Shown here: positions 33,165-41,864 of the stretch, in pieces
Position numbering within the stretch: the stretch's first letter is position 1
Layout of the letters: each line of letters starts with the position of its first letter
From: Brotonthovivens ammoniilytica
GTDB lineage: Bacteria > Bacillota > Clostridia > Lachnospirales > Lachnospiraceae
Length of the DNA stretch: 64,000 bases
Direction of reading: 5' to 3'
Assembly (NCBI RefSeq): GCF_025566885.1
Contig: NZ_JAOQJQ010000001.1
Coordinates: forward strand, 620,001 to 684,000
Notes under the pieces: generated by a model
What the model was told of the DNA's origin: nothing
Databases searched by the model: none
What the model saw: the letters and a program-made list of their open reading frames with translations, nothing else
Position numbers and translations under genes: made by a program

Positions 33165-34337
33165 TTAATAAAAGTACAGAGAAACATTTTTATTTAATGC
33201 CCTCAATGCGTCTTCCAGCCCGTGAATAATATTTTTTCTGGCTGTTATATTAAAGGGAAGACTTTTACTGCTGTAATTTTCATTTACTGCTTTCCCTACA
33301 TAAAGATTCACCTTTGTGCAGCTGTCAATGAGATAATTGGCAATTTTTGCCGCCCCGTTATTTTTAGCAAGTTCATCAAATACTTCAAAAGAAACATCGT
33401 CTTCGTTATATTTTGTCAGTATTTCAATGACTTTGTTCAATGTAATGACTCCTTCTGTTACAAGATCAATGCCCTTGATAAAAGAAACCGGCGGAATCTC
33501 AGGATCTAATTCACCTACGGACATTACAAGCTCTTCTTTCAGCTCTCTTGCCGCTATCTGTCCGGTAACGCCTCCGCAGACAATCTTAACCCCGGGTTCA
33601 TTCATAAAATCCCGGACAATTTTCCAGTCATCGGACCTGCTAGAAGGGGGGCCAGTAAAAATGCTGACAACCTTTTCCTGAATAACCCGTGCCACTGCCA
33701 GGGTTGTATCATCGCTTGGCTCTTGAAGATACAGATCTTCACAGGCTTTGCTGAGCATAGCCGCCATATGCTGTGCGGAATTTGTCTGACCGTACACCTT
33801 CAGAGCATAGGCAGAAATGCTTTTCCAGTCCCATCCATAGTTCATAATATCTCCGGTTCCACAGTAAATGCAGCCGTCACTCATCAATACAAATGCGTCA
33901 TTTACCTGTACCTTAAACCGGTATTCTCTGATTTTCTTTCCTTCAACCGTCCGTTCTGAAAACGGAATATTCAGCACCTGGTTGTTCCGGATAAAAATAC
34001 AGCCGGGATTGTCAAATTCTACCAGATAAGCGTCTTTATTGTTAAAAATCTGCAGAATGCTAAATGTAGAATACGCAACACCATTAACACTTGATACCGG
34101 AAGTGTTCTGGCAATGGTACTCACGGCCTCATCAATATTTAAGTCGTTTGTGAACAGTGTTCCAAGAATCTTTGAGGTCATGGTAGCCAGGATATTGGCC
34201 CTTATACCGCTTCCCATTCCATCGGCAAGAATCATAATTTTAGAGCAGCTGGTCTGTACCAGTTCTACTTTATCCCCGCAAAGCTCTTCGCCATGTTTGT
34301 TCAGACTTTTGTACGCCATATCAACTGAAACATTCAT
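33165..34337 (-). CDS. SpoIIE-type PP2C protein phosphatase with extra C-terminal domain
   Basis: A 390-residue protein. Residues 1-220 form a SpoIIE/RsbU-type PP2C domain: LADGMGSG (metal aspartate 39), LMSDGC (Asp154) and SDDTTLAV (Asp209-Asp210). Residues about 225-390 form a further domain that I do not recognise, with KIVCGGVTGQIAARELKEE near residue 248. SpoIIE-type enzymes dephosphorylate Ser/Thr on regulatory proteins in partner-switching systems. It overlaps the upstream PAS hydrogenase-like gene by one base (TAATG), so the pair matches the phosphatase-linked group C3 sensory [FeFe]-hydrogenases. Confidence 0.87.
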   Translation of the reverse strand: MNVSVDMAYKSLNKHGEELCGDKVELVQTSCSKIMILADGMGSGIRANILATMTSKILGTLFTNDLNIDEAVSTIARTLPVSSVNGVAYSTFSILQIFNNKDAYLVEFDNPGCIFIRNNQVLNIPFSERTVEGKKIREYRFKVQVNDAFVLMSDGCIYCGTGDIMNYGWDWKSISAYALKVYGQTNSAQHMAAMLSKACEDLYLQEPSDDTTLAVARVIQEKVVSIFTGPPSSRSDDWKIVRDFMNEPGVKIVCGGVTGQIAARELKEELVMSVGELDPEIPPVSFIKGIDLVTEGVITLNKVIEILTKYNEDDVSFEVFDELAKNNGAAKIANYLIDSCTKVNLYVGKAVNENYSSKSLPFNITARKNIIHGLEDALRALNKNVSLYFY

Positions 34338-36046
34338 TATACTTCATCCTCCAGAATGGAATCCCGCAGTTTTGTCAGAATTGCTTTTGTCTCTGCAGTT
34401 GTTTCCCCTAGAAGTCCTGCAATTTCCTGGGCGGTCTGCATCTGCTTATCTATCACAGACTGAGCAATCTGAACGGTTTTCAGTTTTCTGTTTAAAATAT
34501 ATTCCGAGCGTTTTTCTTCCGCAGTAATATCTTCTATAATGGCCAGGCAGGTATCAGAATTTTCAATATATACAATTGTCTCTAGAATTGTCATATGATA
34601 CATGGGCCACTGACGTTTTTCCCGAAGCTTATTTTCATGGGTTTTGAAAACTTCTTCAAAATCTGTTGGATCAATAAAATCAAATAAATACATCTGCAGA
34701 GCTTTTCTCCGCTCTGTTTTAAATACTTCTTCTGCCCGGCGGTTGAACTCTTTAATCCGAAGCTCCCTGTCAAAAATAAAAATTAAATTTGGGGTGGTTT
34801 CCATAACAACATTCGCCTTTGAACGGGTGATTTCAAAGGTACGGAGCAGACACATGGAGGATTCCGCTTTTCCCTGATAGATAGCAATTGCTTTATCCCG
34901 GCAGGTCTGATATCCACAGGCTCCGCAGTTAAACTCTTTGTCGCTGTTGCTCTTTCCGATGGTTTTTAAAATTTTTTGTATCTCTTCTTCTGTTGGTTCC
35001 TTTTCCATTACCGGTTTTGGCATATAGGTTCTGGTCATTTTTTCCCCGGACAGCTGATATAAAAGCTTTGGCGCAGCATTTAACACATAATTTTCAATAT
35101 CCATACGGGCTTTAAATCGATATCCTCTTTTTTTGTTCACACCAGGCCCATTTACACAGGCGCCGTCACAGCAGTTTAATTCAATAAAACAACGGCTGAT
35201 ATATCCCCGTTTCATACTGTGGAGCAGTTCCCTGCAGTTGGTTAAACCGTTGACGCTGATATCAATATAAGCCCCCATTCCGCCGCTGGCTTTCACACTT
35301 CGAATTACCCCGTTATTTACTGCATACAGCTGATTGACCATAGGATCCGGATTTGCAAACTTTGCTTCTCCGCAATCCATAAAATCAATTCCCTCTTCCT
35401 CAAGCCAGGCTTCCAGTTCATTAAATTCAATTACCGCATCAATCACCCCCCTGGTTCTGGGGTCTAACTCGGCCTCCATTTTCTTTGCCACGCAGGGGCC
35501 TACAAATACTACTTTCACATCATTTCCAAGCATTTCTTTTATTAATTTTCCATGTGCCAGCATCGGAGAAATAACCGGCGCCAGATAAGGAATCAGCATA
35601 GGGTAATGCTTTTCTACAAGAGAAATTACCCCGGGACATGTAGTTGTAATAATATTTTCCATGGAACCTTCTTTGACCAGCCTGCAGTATTCTTCTGTTA
35701 CAAGAGCTGCTCCTTCCGCTGTTTCCCGGACCTGGGAAAATCCGAGTTTCAAAAAGGCGTCCACTACCTGTCCCTGTTTTTCATATTGCAAAAGCCCTCG
35801 AAACGACGGATCCAGAGAGATAACGACATTTTCTTTTTTATATAACATGCTTTTTACATAAGCCAGATCACTTTCAAATGTTTTTGCATTCTGAGGACAG
35901 ATTTCCATACAGTGTCCGCAGTATACACAAATGTCCTGAATAATCTGGGCCTGCCCCCCCTTTACCCGGATCGCTTTTACAGGACAGTGTCTTAAACATT
36001 TATAGCAGTGCGCACAGGACGCGTCCTGAAAACTAATGACATTCAT
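34337..36046 (-). CDS. Putative sensory [FeFe]-hydrogenase with PAS domain (HydS-like, group C3)
   Basis: A 569-residue protein. Two [4Fe-4S] ferredoxin motifs use Cys11/14/17/21 and Cys40/43/46/50. An H-cluster domain follows: L1 TTTCPGV (Cys137), L2 GPCVAKK (Cys185, Lys188), L3 ELNCCDGAC (Cys293, Cys297). A third cluster site uses Cys374/377/382/399, then a PAS domain (about 411-510) and a helical tail. The four H-cluster cysteines are kept, but the relay-cysteine position of canonical TSCCPGW is Thr136 and the L3 Met is Asn291, as expected for a sensor rather than a fast catalyst. AGGAGG is 9 bases before the start at 36046. Confidence 0.85.
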   Translation of the reverse strand: MNVISFQDASCAHCYKCLRHCPVKAIRVKGGQAQIIQDICVYCGHCMEICPQNAKTFESDLAYVKSMLYKKENVVISLDPSFRGLLQYEKQGQVVDAFLKLGFSQVRETAEGAALVTEEYCRLVKEGSMENIITTTCPGVISLVEKHYPMLIPYLAPVISPMLAHGKLIKEMLGNDVKVVFVGPCVAKKMEAELDPRTRGVIDAVIEFNELEAWLEEEGIDFMDCGEAKFANPDPMVNQLYAVNNGVIRSVKASGGMGAYIDISVNGLTNCRELLHSMKRGYISRCFIELNCCDGACVNGPGVNKKRGYRFKARMDIENYVLNAAPKLLYQLSGEKMTRTYMPKPVMEKEPTEEEIQKILKTIGKSNSDKEFNCGACGYQTCRDKAIAIYQGKAESSMCLLRTFEITRSKANVVMETTPNLIFIFDRELRIKEFNRRAEEVFKTERRKALQMYLFDFIDPTDFEEVFKTHENKLREKRQWPMYHMTILETIVYIENSDTCLAIIEDITAEEKRSEYILNRKLKTVQIAQSVIDKQMQTAQEIAGLLGETTAETKAILTKLRDSILEDEV

Positions 36047-36106
36047 TGATGATACCTCCTCACATAATTTCCTGTTTTCAGTATACGCAATACAGAAACA
36101 ATCTGC

Positions 36107-36148
36107 AATCAAAAAGAACCCCGCAGATGCAGGATTCTTTTTGATTGA
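36107..36148 (-). terminator. Terminator between hydA and the sensory hydrogenase gene
   Basis: A long palindrome: CAATCAAAAAGAA at 36107-36119 pairs with TTCTTTTTGATTG at 36136-36148, with GC-rich inner pairing. It lies 33 bases after the hydA stop. The sensory-phosphatase pair is thus transcribed by read-through or separately. Confidence 0.8.
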
Positions 36149-36181
36149 AATAAATAATGGCTTTTCAAAAAACCAGTTTCG

Positions 36182-37927
36182 TTATTTATTAATGGTTCGT
36201 TTTACATAGGTTGTATGAAGAAGCTCATGTGCCTTATGGCTTCCCGGCTCTCCAAGATAGGTTTCGTAAAGTTCAATAATAGCAGGATTTTCATGAGACT
36301 TACGAATGGGATTGTTCTTATCAATATTGTAAAGAACCTCTGCACGTTTTCCTCTAATATCAACGGTATTACGGATATAACCAGGCTGCTGCGGCTGTCC
36401 TCCGCCGTTAACACATCCTCCCGGACATCCCATAATCTCGATAAAGTGATAATCTGCTTCGCCGTTTTTCACTTTTGTCAGCAGTTCTTTTGCGTTTCCA
36501 AGACCGGAAGCTACTGCTACCTTCACTTCCATTCCTGCAACATTGTAAGACGCCTCCTTGATGCCTTCAATTCCCCGGACATCGGCAAAATCCAGCTTTT
36601 CAAGCTCTTCTCCGGTAAGCTTTTCAACTGCTGTACGAAGCGCTGCTTCCATAACACCGCCGGTTGCTCCAAAGATAACGGCAGCACCTGTACCAAGTCC
36701 CAGAGGCATATCAAATTCTTCATCAGCAAGTTCCGTAAACCGGATACCTGCACGTTCAATCATTCTTGCCAGCTCACGGGTGGTGATGGCAATATCAACA
36801 TCCGGAACACCTGCTCCGTCTTCATGGTCTCTTCCGATTTCAAACTTTTTGGCTGTACAAGGCATAACGCTGACTACAACCATTTTTTCTTTGGGAATTC
36901 CCATTTTCTCAGCATAGTAAGATTTTGCTATTGCTCCAAACATCTGCTGGGGAGATTTACAGCTTGAAAGATTTTCTGTCATATCCGGGAAATAGTGCTC
37001 ACAGTATTTTACCCATCCGGGAGAACAGGAAGTGATCAGCGGCAGTACACCGCCGTTTTGCACACGATCCAGAAATTCGTTTGCTTCCTCCATAATGGTA
37101 AGGTCTGCTGAGAAGTTTGTATCAAATACTTTGTCAAATCCAAGTTTTTTGAGAGCTGCAGCCAGTTTTCCTTCTACATCTGTGCCGATTGGATATCCAA
37201 AGGCTTCTCCAAGTCCTGCACGAACCGCCGGAGCCGTCTGTACAATGACATATTTTTCAGGGTCTGCAATGGCCTCAAAGATTTCTGAGGTATAATCTTT
37301 TTCATACAGCGCTCCGGTTGGACATACTGCGATACACTGGCCACAGGAAACACAGCTTGTTTCGCCTAGTCCCATTCCAAACGGAGAACCGATAAAGGTT
37401 GAAAATCCTCTTTCATTTGCTCCAATTACGCCAATATTTTGAACCTTTTCACAGGCTGCCACACATCTGCGGCAGAGGATACATTTATTATTATCCCGAA
37501 CCATGTGAGCTGCGCTTACATCCAGGTCATACGGAATTCTTTCTCCATCATATTTGGCTTCATCGTCAATTTTGTATTCTTTGCAGAGCTTCTGGAGCTC
37601 ACAATTGCCGCTTCTGACACAGGAGAGGCATTTTCTGTCATGAATAGAGAGAAGAAGCTGCAGAGTTTTTCTTCTGGACTCAATGACCTTAGGGGTATTT
37701 GTAAATACTTCCATACCTTCATTGATTGGATAAACACAGGCAGTTACCAGTGTTCTTGCTCCTTTTACCTCTACCACACACATACGGCAGGCGCCGATTT
37801 CATTAATATCTTTCAAAAAACATAAAGTGGGAATTTCAATATTTGCCAGACGTGCTGCCTCCAGGATGGTTGAACCCGAAGGAGCAGAAACCTCTGTCCC
37901 ATTTATTTTAATCGTAATATTTTCCAT
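36182..37927 (-). CDS. hydA: NADH-dependent [FeFe]-hydrogenase catalytic subunit HydA
   Basis: A 581-residue M3-type subunit. In order: [2Fe-2S] Cys36/47/50/64, the His-Cys3 cluster (His96, Cys100/103/109), [4Fe-4S] Cys149/152/155/159 and Cys192/195/198/202, then the H-cluster domain with L1 TSCSPGW (299-305), L2 MPCTAKK (355-361) and L3 EIMGCPGGC (497-505), and a small-subunit-like C-terminus. It reduces protons or oxidises H2 with HydB and HydC, probably by flavin-based bifurcation with ferredoxin and NAD(H). Position 302 is Ser where the textbook motif has a cluster-ligand Cys. GGAGG is 8 bases upstream of 37927. Confidence 0.94.
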   Translation of the reverse strand: MENITIKINGTEVSAPSGSTILEAARLANIEIPTLCFLKDINEIGACRMCVVEVKGARTLVTACVYPINEGMEVFTNTPKVIESRRKTLQLLLSIHDRKCLSCVRSGNCELQKLCKEYKIDDEAKYDGERIPYDLDVSAAHMVRDNNKCILCRRCVAACEKVQNIGVIGANERGFSTFIGSPFGMGLGETSCVSCGQCIAVCPTGALYEKDYTSEIFEAIADPEKYVIVQTAPAVRAGLGEAFGYPIGTDVEGKLAAALKKLGFDKVFDTNFSADLTIMEEANEFLDRVQNGGVLPLITSCSPGWVKYCEHYFPDMTENLSSCKSPQQMFGAIAKSYYAEKMGIPKEKMVVVSVMPCTAKKFEIGRDHEDGAGVPDVDIAITTRELARMIERAGIRFTELADEEFDMPLGLGTGAAVIFGATGGVMEAALRTAVEKLTGEELEKLDFADVRGIEGIKEASYNVAGMEVKVAVASGLGNAKELLTKVKNGEADYHFIEIMGCPGGCVNGGGQPQQPGYIRNTVDIRGKRAEVLYNIDKNNPIRKSHENPAIIELYETYLGEPGSHKAHELLHTTYVKRTINK

Positions 37928-37941
37928 GATTGATTCCTCCA

Positions 37942-39732
37942 TTATTCCTTGTAAATAGCACCAAAACGACATTTATCCAGACAGGTACCACATTTGATAC
38001 ATTTGTCAACACTGATAATATGAGGTTCTTTGATGTTTCCGGCAATGGCGTCAGCCGGACAGTTGCGGGCACATAACGTACAGCCTTTACATTTTGAAGA
38101 ATCAATTTTATAAGTAAGCAGATTTTTACACACACCTGCCGGACATTTTTTATCTACAACATGAGCCATATATTCATCTCTAAAGTAACGCAGAGTCGAT
38201 AATACCGGGTTTGGCGCTGTCTGGCCAAGACCACATAATGCATTATCTTTTATGTAATAACAAAGCTCTTCCATTTTATCAATATCTTCCGGCGTACCTT
38301 TTCCGCTTGTAATCTTTTCTAAAATCTCCAGCAGACGTTTGGTTCCCACACGGCACGGCGTACATTTACCGCAGGATTCATCTACCGTAAACTGCAGGAA
38401 GAATTTTGCGATATCTACCATACAGGTATCTTCATCCATAACAATGAGACCACCGGAGCCCATCATAGAGCCGATGCTGATAAGGTTATCATAGTCAATT
38501 GGAATATCAAAATGCTCTGCCGGGATACATCCGCCGGACGGACCGCCGGTCTGAGCCGCTTTAAAACGTTTTCCGTTTGGAATTCCGCCGCCGATTTCTT
38601 CAATTACGGTACGCAGGGTTGTACCCATAGGAATTTCCACAAGACCGGTATTATTAATCTTGCCGCCAAGAGCAAATACTTTGGTGCCTTTTGACTTTTC
38701 TGTACCCATAGATGCGAACCACTTTGGTCCGTTTAAAATAATCTGTGGAATGTTGGCCCAGGTTTCCACGTTATTTAAAATAGTAGGACATCCGAACAGA
38801 CCTTTTACTGCCGGGAACGGAGGTCTTGGACGTGGCTCGCCGCGGTTTCCTTCAATAGAAGTCATCAGGGCAGTCTCTTCCCCGCAGACAAATGCGCCTG
38901 CACCAAGTCTTAAATCCAGATCAAAATCAAATCCGGAACCAAAAATGTCTTTTCCTAACAGACCGTATTCTCTAGCCTGGTTAATAGCAATTTTCAAACG
39001 CTCTACAGCAATTGGATATTCGGCACGGACATAAATATATCCCTGGGAAGCGCCGATTGCATAACCGGCAATTGTCATGGCCTCAATTACTACATGAGGA
39101 TCCCCTTCCAGTACGGAACGGTCCATAAATGCTCCCGGATCACCTTCGTCCGCATTACAACAGACATACTTCTGCACGTTTCCTCTGTTACCGGAAGCAA
39201 ATTTCCATTTTAAACCGGTAGGGAAGCCTGCACCGCCGCGGCCTCTTAAACCGGAATCCAGAATTGTCTGAATTACTTCATCCGGAGACATTCCTGTAAG
39301 TACCTTTCCTAATGCTTCATAGCCGCCGGTACCGATATATTCATCAATTTCTTCTGGGTTAATAACACCGCAGTTTCTCAAAGCGACACGATGCTGTTTT
39401 TTATAAAAGGCAGTCTCATTAATTGACCGGATTCCTTCTGGAATTTCTGCATCATGGTAGACAAGGCGTTCTACCGGACGGCCTTTTAACAAATGTTCAG
39501 AAACAATTTCCGGAATATCCTCCGGTCTTACTCTGGAGTAAAAGATTGCTTCCGGATAGACCACCATAATAGGGCCCTCTTCGCACAGACCATGACAGCC
39601 TGTTTTTACTACTGCAACTTCATCCTGAAGTTTATGATTTTTTAACTCATTTTTTAATACCCGGATGATCTGCTGACTTCCCGATGAAGTACAACCAGTA
39701 CCACCGCAGATTAATACATGTGAACGATACAT
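37942..39732 (-). CDS. hydB: Hydrogenase NADH-binding subunit HydB (NuoF-like)
   Basis: A 596-residue flavoprotein. The N-terminus is a thioredoxin-like [2Fe-2S] domain (LICGGTGCTSSG). The NuoF core follows: GLRGRGGAGFPTGLKW (NAD/FMN), GAGAFVCGEETAL, and the cluster motif ESCGKCTPCR. Two C-terminal [4Fe-4S] motifs end it (CKGCTLCARNC, CIKCGTCLDKC). It carries FMN and exchanges electrons with NAD(H). ATG at 39732 was chosen (GGAGG 10 bases upstream); GTG two codons earlier is also possible. hydA follows after 14 bases. Confidence 0.94.
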   Translation of the reverse strand: MYRSHVLICGGTGCTSSGSQQIIRVLKNELKNHKLQDEVAVVKTGCHGLCEEGPIMVVYPEAIFYSRVRPEDIPEIVSEHLLKGRPVERLVYHDAEIPEGIRSINETAFYKKQHRVALRNCGVINPEEIDEYIGTGGYEALGKVLTGMSPDEVIQTILDSGLRGRGGAGFPTGLKWKFASGNRGNVQKYVCCNADEGDPGAFMDRSVLEGDPHVVIEAMTIAGYAIGASQGYIYVRAEYPIAVERLKIAINQAREYGLLGKDIFGSGFDFDLDLRLGAGAFVCGEETALMTSIEGNRGEPRPRPPFPAVKGLFGCPTILNNVETWANIPQIILNGPKWFASMGTEKSKGTKVFALGGKINNTGLVEIPMGTTLRTVIEEIGGGIPNGKRFKAAQTGGPSGGCIPAEHFDIPIDYDNLISIGSMMGSGGLIVMDEDTCMVDIAKFFLQFTVDESCGKCTPCRVGTKRLLEILEKITSGKGTPEDIDKMEELCYYIKDNALCGLGQTAPNPVLSTLRYFRDEYMAHVVDKKCPAGVCKNLLTYKIDSSKCKGCTLCARNCPADAIAGNIKEPHIISVDKCIKCGTCLDKCRFGAIYKE

Positions 39733-39750
39733 AGTCACCAAACCTCCATT

Positions 39751-40125
39751 TTAAATATTTTCATCTGTGTGCAGCATATACTGATCCACAACCTGTCCCC
39801 GTATTACATGCTGCTCTAAAATATCAAGCGCTTTTTCCGGATTTACTTTTACATATGTAACTTTTTCTTTTCCCGGCTCATAGATCTCTACAATGGGTTC
39901 ATACTGACATAACCCGATACAGCCGGTTTGAGATACTTTTACATGTTCAAGCTGGCGTTTCTGAACCTCATCTGATAATGTTGTCAGAACCGGTCTTGCA
40001 CCGCTGGCGATTCCACAGGTAGCCATACCCACAACAACCCGGGTATCATTACTATTTTCAGAACGGAAACCAATGTTTCCCTGCATTTTTTCTCTGATCG
40101 CTCTTAATTCTTCCAGTGATTTCAT
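39751..40125 (-). CDS. Thioredoxin-like [2Fe-2S] ferredoxin
   Basis: A 124-residue protein with the thioredoxin-like ferredoxin pattern: CGIASGARPVL (near residue 39) and TGCIGLCQYEP (near 78), giving four cysteines for a [2Fe-2S] cluster. It resembles the N-terminal domain of HydB. It probably carries electrons within or next to the hydrogenase complex. The start at 40125 has GGGAGG 5 bases upstream. It lies between the GHKL ATPase gene and hydB. Confidence 0.85.
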   Translation of the reverse strand: MKSLEELRAIREKMQGNIGFRSENSNDTRVVVGMATCGIASGARPVLTTLSDEVQKRQLEHVKVSQTGCIGLCQYEPIVEIYEPGKEKVTYVKVNPEKALDILEQHVIRGQVVDQYMLHTDENI

Positions 40126-40138
40126 AAAATCCTCCCTA

Positions 40139-40696
40139 TCATTCATGGAATTTTGCATCTACTTCGTTTTTATTATCTTCTAAATATCCTTTGATAAATT
40201 CTCTTACATCTCCTTGAGAAAAGGAAACCCCTCCAAGAATTTCCCGCATCTGTCTGGTATCCAGTTCAAATCCCACGTCATCTATCTCATACCGGTAAAT
40301 AAAATCCAGGTCCTCATAAGAGGTAACAAGCATTAGAATGGTATCTGAAATATTGCCCAGAGGCATACAGTCTATATGATTCAGATGGTATAACACAGAT
40401 ACGCAGGTTCCTGCTCCTGCCACAGAGTTCATAACAAAACTTCCTCCGGTACATTCCGCCGACTGTTTGATAAATGGAATCCCCAGCCCAACACGCCTTG
40501 TTGTCCTGGAGGTGTAAAACGGATCTGTAACCTTAGCAATCTGCTCAGCGCTCATACCGCAGCCATTATCTTTAATCTCAACAGAAAGTGTGTGCTCTGC
40601 AGACTTAATATGTAAAAAAATCTCAATAAGAGATGCCCCTGCGCGTATGGAGTTTTGCGCAATATCAAGAATATTTAAAGAAATTTCCGGCAGCAT
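40139..40696 (-). CDS. GHKL-type ATP-binding protein in the hydrogenase operon
   Basis: A 185-residue stand-alone histidine-kinase-like ATPase domain. The N box is NILDIAQNSIRA (about 8-19), the G1 box DNGCGM (about 43), and the F/G2 region FYTSRTTRRVGLGIPFIKQ (about 60). No dimerisation/phosphoacceptor His domain or sensor is present, so it is not a classical kinase. The C-terminal 80 residues are unassigned. It starts on the last base of the hydC stop. Position inside the hydrogenase operon suggests a regulatory or assembly role. Confidence 0.82.
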   Translation of the reverse strand: MLPEISLNILDIAQNSIRAGASLIEIFLHIKSAEHTLSVEIKDNGCGMSAEQIAKVTDPFYTSRTTRRVGLGIPFIKQSAECTGGSFVMNSVAGAGTCVSVLYHLNHIDCMPLGNISDTILMLVTSYEDLDFIYRYEIDDVGFELDTRQMREILGGVSFSQGDVREFIKGYLEDNKNEVDAKFHE

Positions 40697-41187
40697 TATT
40701 CATATTTTGAGAGAATTCCATCAATCTCTTCCACTGTCAGACGTCCATATACTTCATCATTTATCATCATAACAGGTGCCAGTCCGCAGGCTCCAATACA
40801 GCGGCAGGCATCCAGTGAAAACTTTCCGTCAGATGTACATTCTCCTCCGGCAATTCCAAGTGTTTCCATTAACTTGTTGTAAATATCACCGGAACCTTTT
40901 ACATAACAGGCAGTTCCAAGACAGACAGAAATTTTGTATTTTCCCTTTGGGAAAAGATTAAACTGAGAATAAAATGTTGCCACTCCATATATTTTTTCCA
41001 ATGGAACATCCATTTCATCTGAAATTATTTTCTGTACCTCATACGGAAGATATCCGTATATATCCTGCGCCTTCTGCATAATCGGCATTAAAGATCCCTT
41101 ATCATTTTTCAGCTCTTCGATAACCTGGCGCAGACTTTCCTCTTGCTCCTTTGTTCCATTAAATGGAACCATCTTTGTTTTTTCCAA
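40696..41187 (-). CDS. hydC: Hydrogenase subunit HydC (NuoE-like)
   Basis: A 163-residue NuoE-type protein with a helical N-terminus and thioredoxin-like [2Fe-2S] domain: CLGTACYVKG (two ligands) and CRCIGACGLAP (two ligands). GVATFYSQF is the family's central motif. It passes electrons between HydB and HydA. The start appears to be TTG at 41187, 7 bases after AGGAGG; the first ATG is five codons in and too far from that site. First gene of the minus-strand hydrogenase operon. Confidence 0.93.
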   Translation of the reverse strand: MEKTKMVPFNGTKEQEESLRQVIEELKNDKGSLMPIMQKAQDIYGYLPYEVQKIISDEMDVPLEKIYGVATFYSQFNLFPKGKYKISVCLGTACYVKGSGDIYNKLMETLGIAGGECTSDGKFSLDACRCIGACGLAPVMMINDEVYGRLTVEEIDGILSKYE

Positions 41188-41238
41188 AATTATCCCTCCT
41201 ATTTCGTAGTGTACAAAAATTAATACACTATACGTATT

Positions 41239-41267
41239 ATCCTATCATCATACTACACAACTTTCAA
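41239..41267 (-). promoter_or_regulatory. Possible promoter of the hydC-hydB-hydA operon
   Basis: On the minus strand TTGAAA (41262-41267), a 17-base spacer, TAGGAT (41239-41244). The -10 is imperfect. TAGTGTA/TACACTA inverted repeats (41207-41230) begin just after the expected start site. Confidence 0.45.
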
Positions 41268-41345
41268 TCGTGTATGCGAACAAAAATTGTCTATTTTTGC
41301 GCCCTCTTTTTGTTTAATTGTATTAATTCCCATACACTTGTATGT

Positions 41346-41363
41346 TTGTTATAAAAATAACAA
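41346..41363. promoter_or_regulatory. Rex-type operator
   Basis: TTGTTATAAAAATAACAA is a perfect match to the clostridial Rex pattern TTGTTA-N6-TAACAA. Rex is a repressor that senses NADH/NAD+ ratio. The site lies in the divergent region between the two hydrogenase-linked operons, 10 bases upstream of the -35 of the plus-strand promoter. Confidence 0.7.
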
Positions 41364-41373
41364 ATGTGTTTTG

Positions 41374-41402
41374 TTGAAAGTACACAATTTTTGTGCTATA
41401 CT
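41374..41402 (+). promoter_or_regulatory. Promoter of the DRTGG-sensory hydrogenase operon
   Basis: TTGAAA (41374-41379), a 17-base spacer, TATACT (41397-41402) with an extended -10 (TGC). The predicted leader is about 95 bases. It reads into the plus-strand five-gene operon. Confidence 0.75.
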
Positions 41403-41504
41403 AAGCAATAAAATTTGTCTATAAATTGATTTCATGTATTTTATTTTTGTATCTACTCATTCCATATATAATTGAATGGTTACATATTTTCAAAGGAGAA
41501 GCTT

Positions 41505-41864
41505 ATGCGCATTTGTGAAATCAAAACTATTGTAAACGCCAGCCTGCTTACGCCATCCGAAAATTCCGGGCTGAATATACAGTACGCCTTCAGCTCCGAT
41601 ATGATGAGTGATGTTTTGGCCTATGCCCAGCGGCATATGATGCTGATTACAGGTCTTGCCAATCCGCAGACTATACGCACTGCGGAGATGCTTGATATTG
41701 GCTGCGTATTATATGTCAGGGGAAAGAGACCTGCAGATACTGCCATTTCGCTGGCGGAGAAGCTTGGGATTACAGTACTTGGCACAGAGCTGACAATGTT
41801 TGAAACCAGCGGATTGCTTTATCAGGCTGGAATACGCGGAGGTAATATTAAAAATGGAAAATAA
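41505..41864 (+). CDS. DRTGG-domain protein 1
   Basis: A 119-residue protein with a DRTGG-like fold: AFSSDMMSDVLAYAQRHMML near residue 28, NPQTIRTAEMLDIGC near 53, VRGKRPADTAISLAEK near 71, and a final MFETSGLLYQAGI. Such small DRTGG proteins are found beside clostridial [FeFe]-hydrogenase genes; the biochemical role is unknown. The ATG at 41505 has AAAGGAG 7 bases upstream. It overlaps the next gene by 11 bases. Confidence 0.8.
   Translation: MRICEIKTIVNASLLTPSENSGLNIQYAFSSDMMSDVLAYAQRHMMLITGLANPQTIRTAEMLDIGCVLYVRGKRPADTAISLAEKLGITVLGTELTMFETSGLLYQAGIRGGNIKNGK

Noticed and set aside
36215..36967. 250-codon plus-strand open frame antisense to hydA
   Set aside because: It is a shadow of the well-supported hydA frame, with no ribosome binding site and unlikely Cys/His-rich composition.
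41163..41354. 63-codon plus-strand open frame in the divergent hydrogenase regulatory region
   Set aside because: It overlaps hydC and the promoter and operator elements, and has no ribosome binding site.
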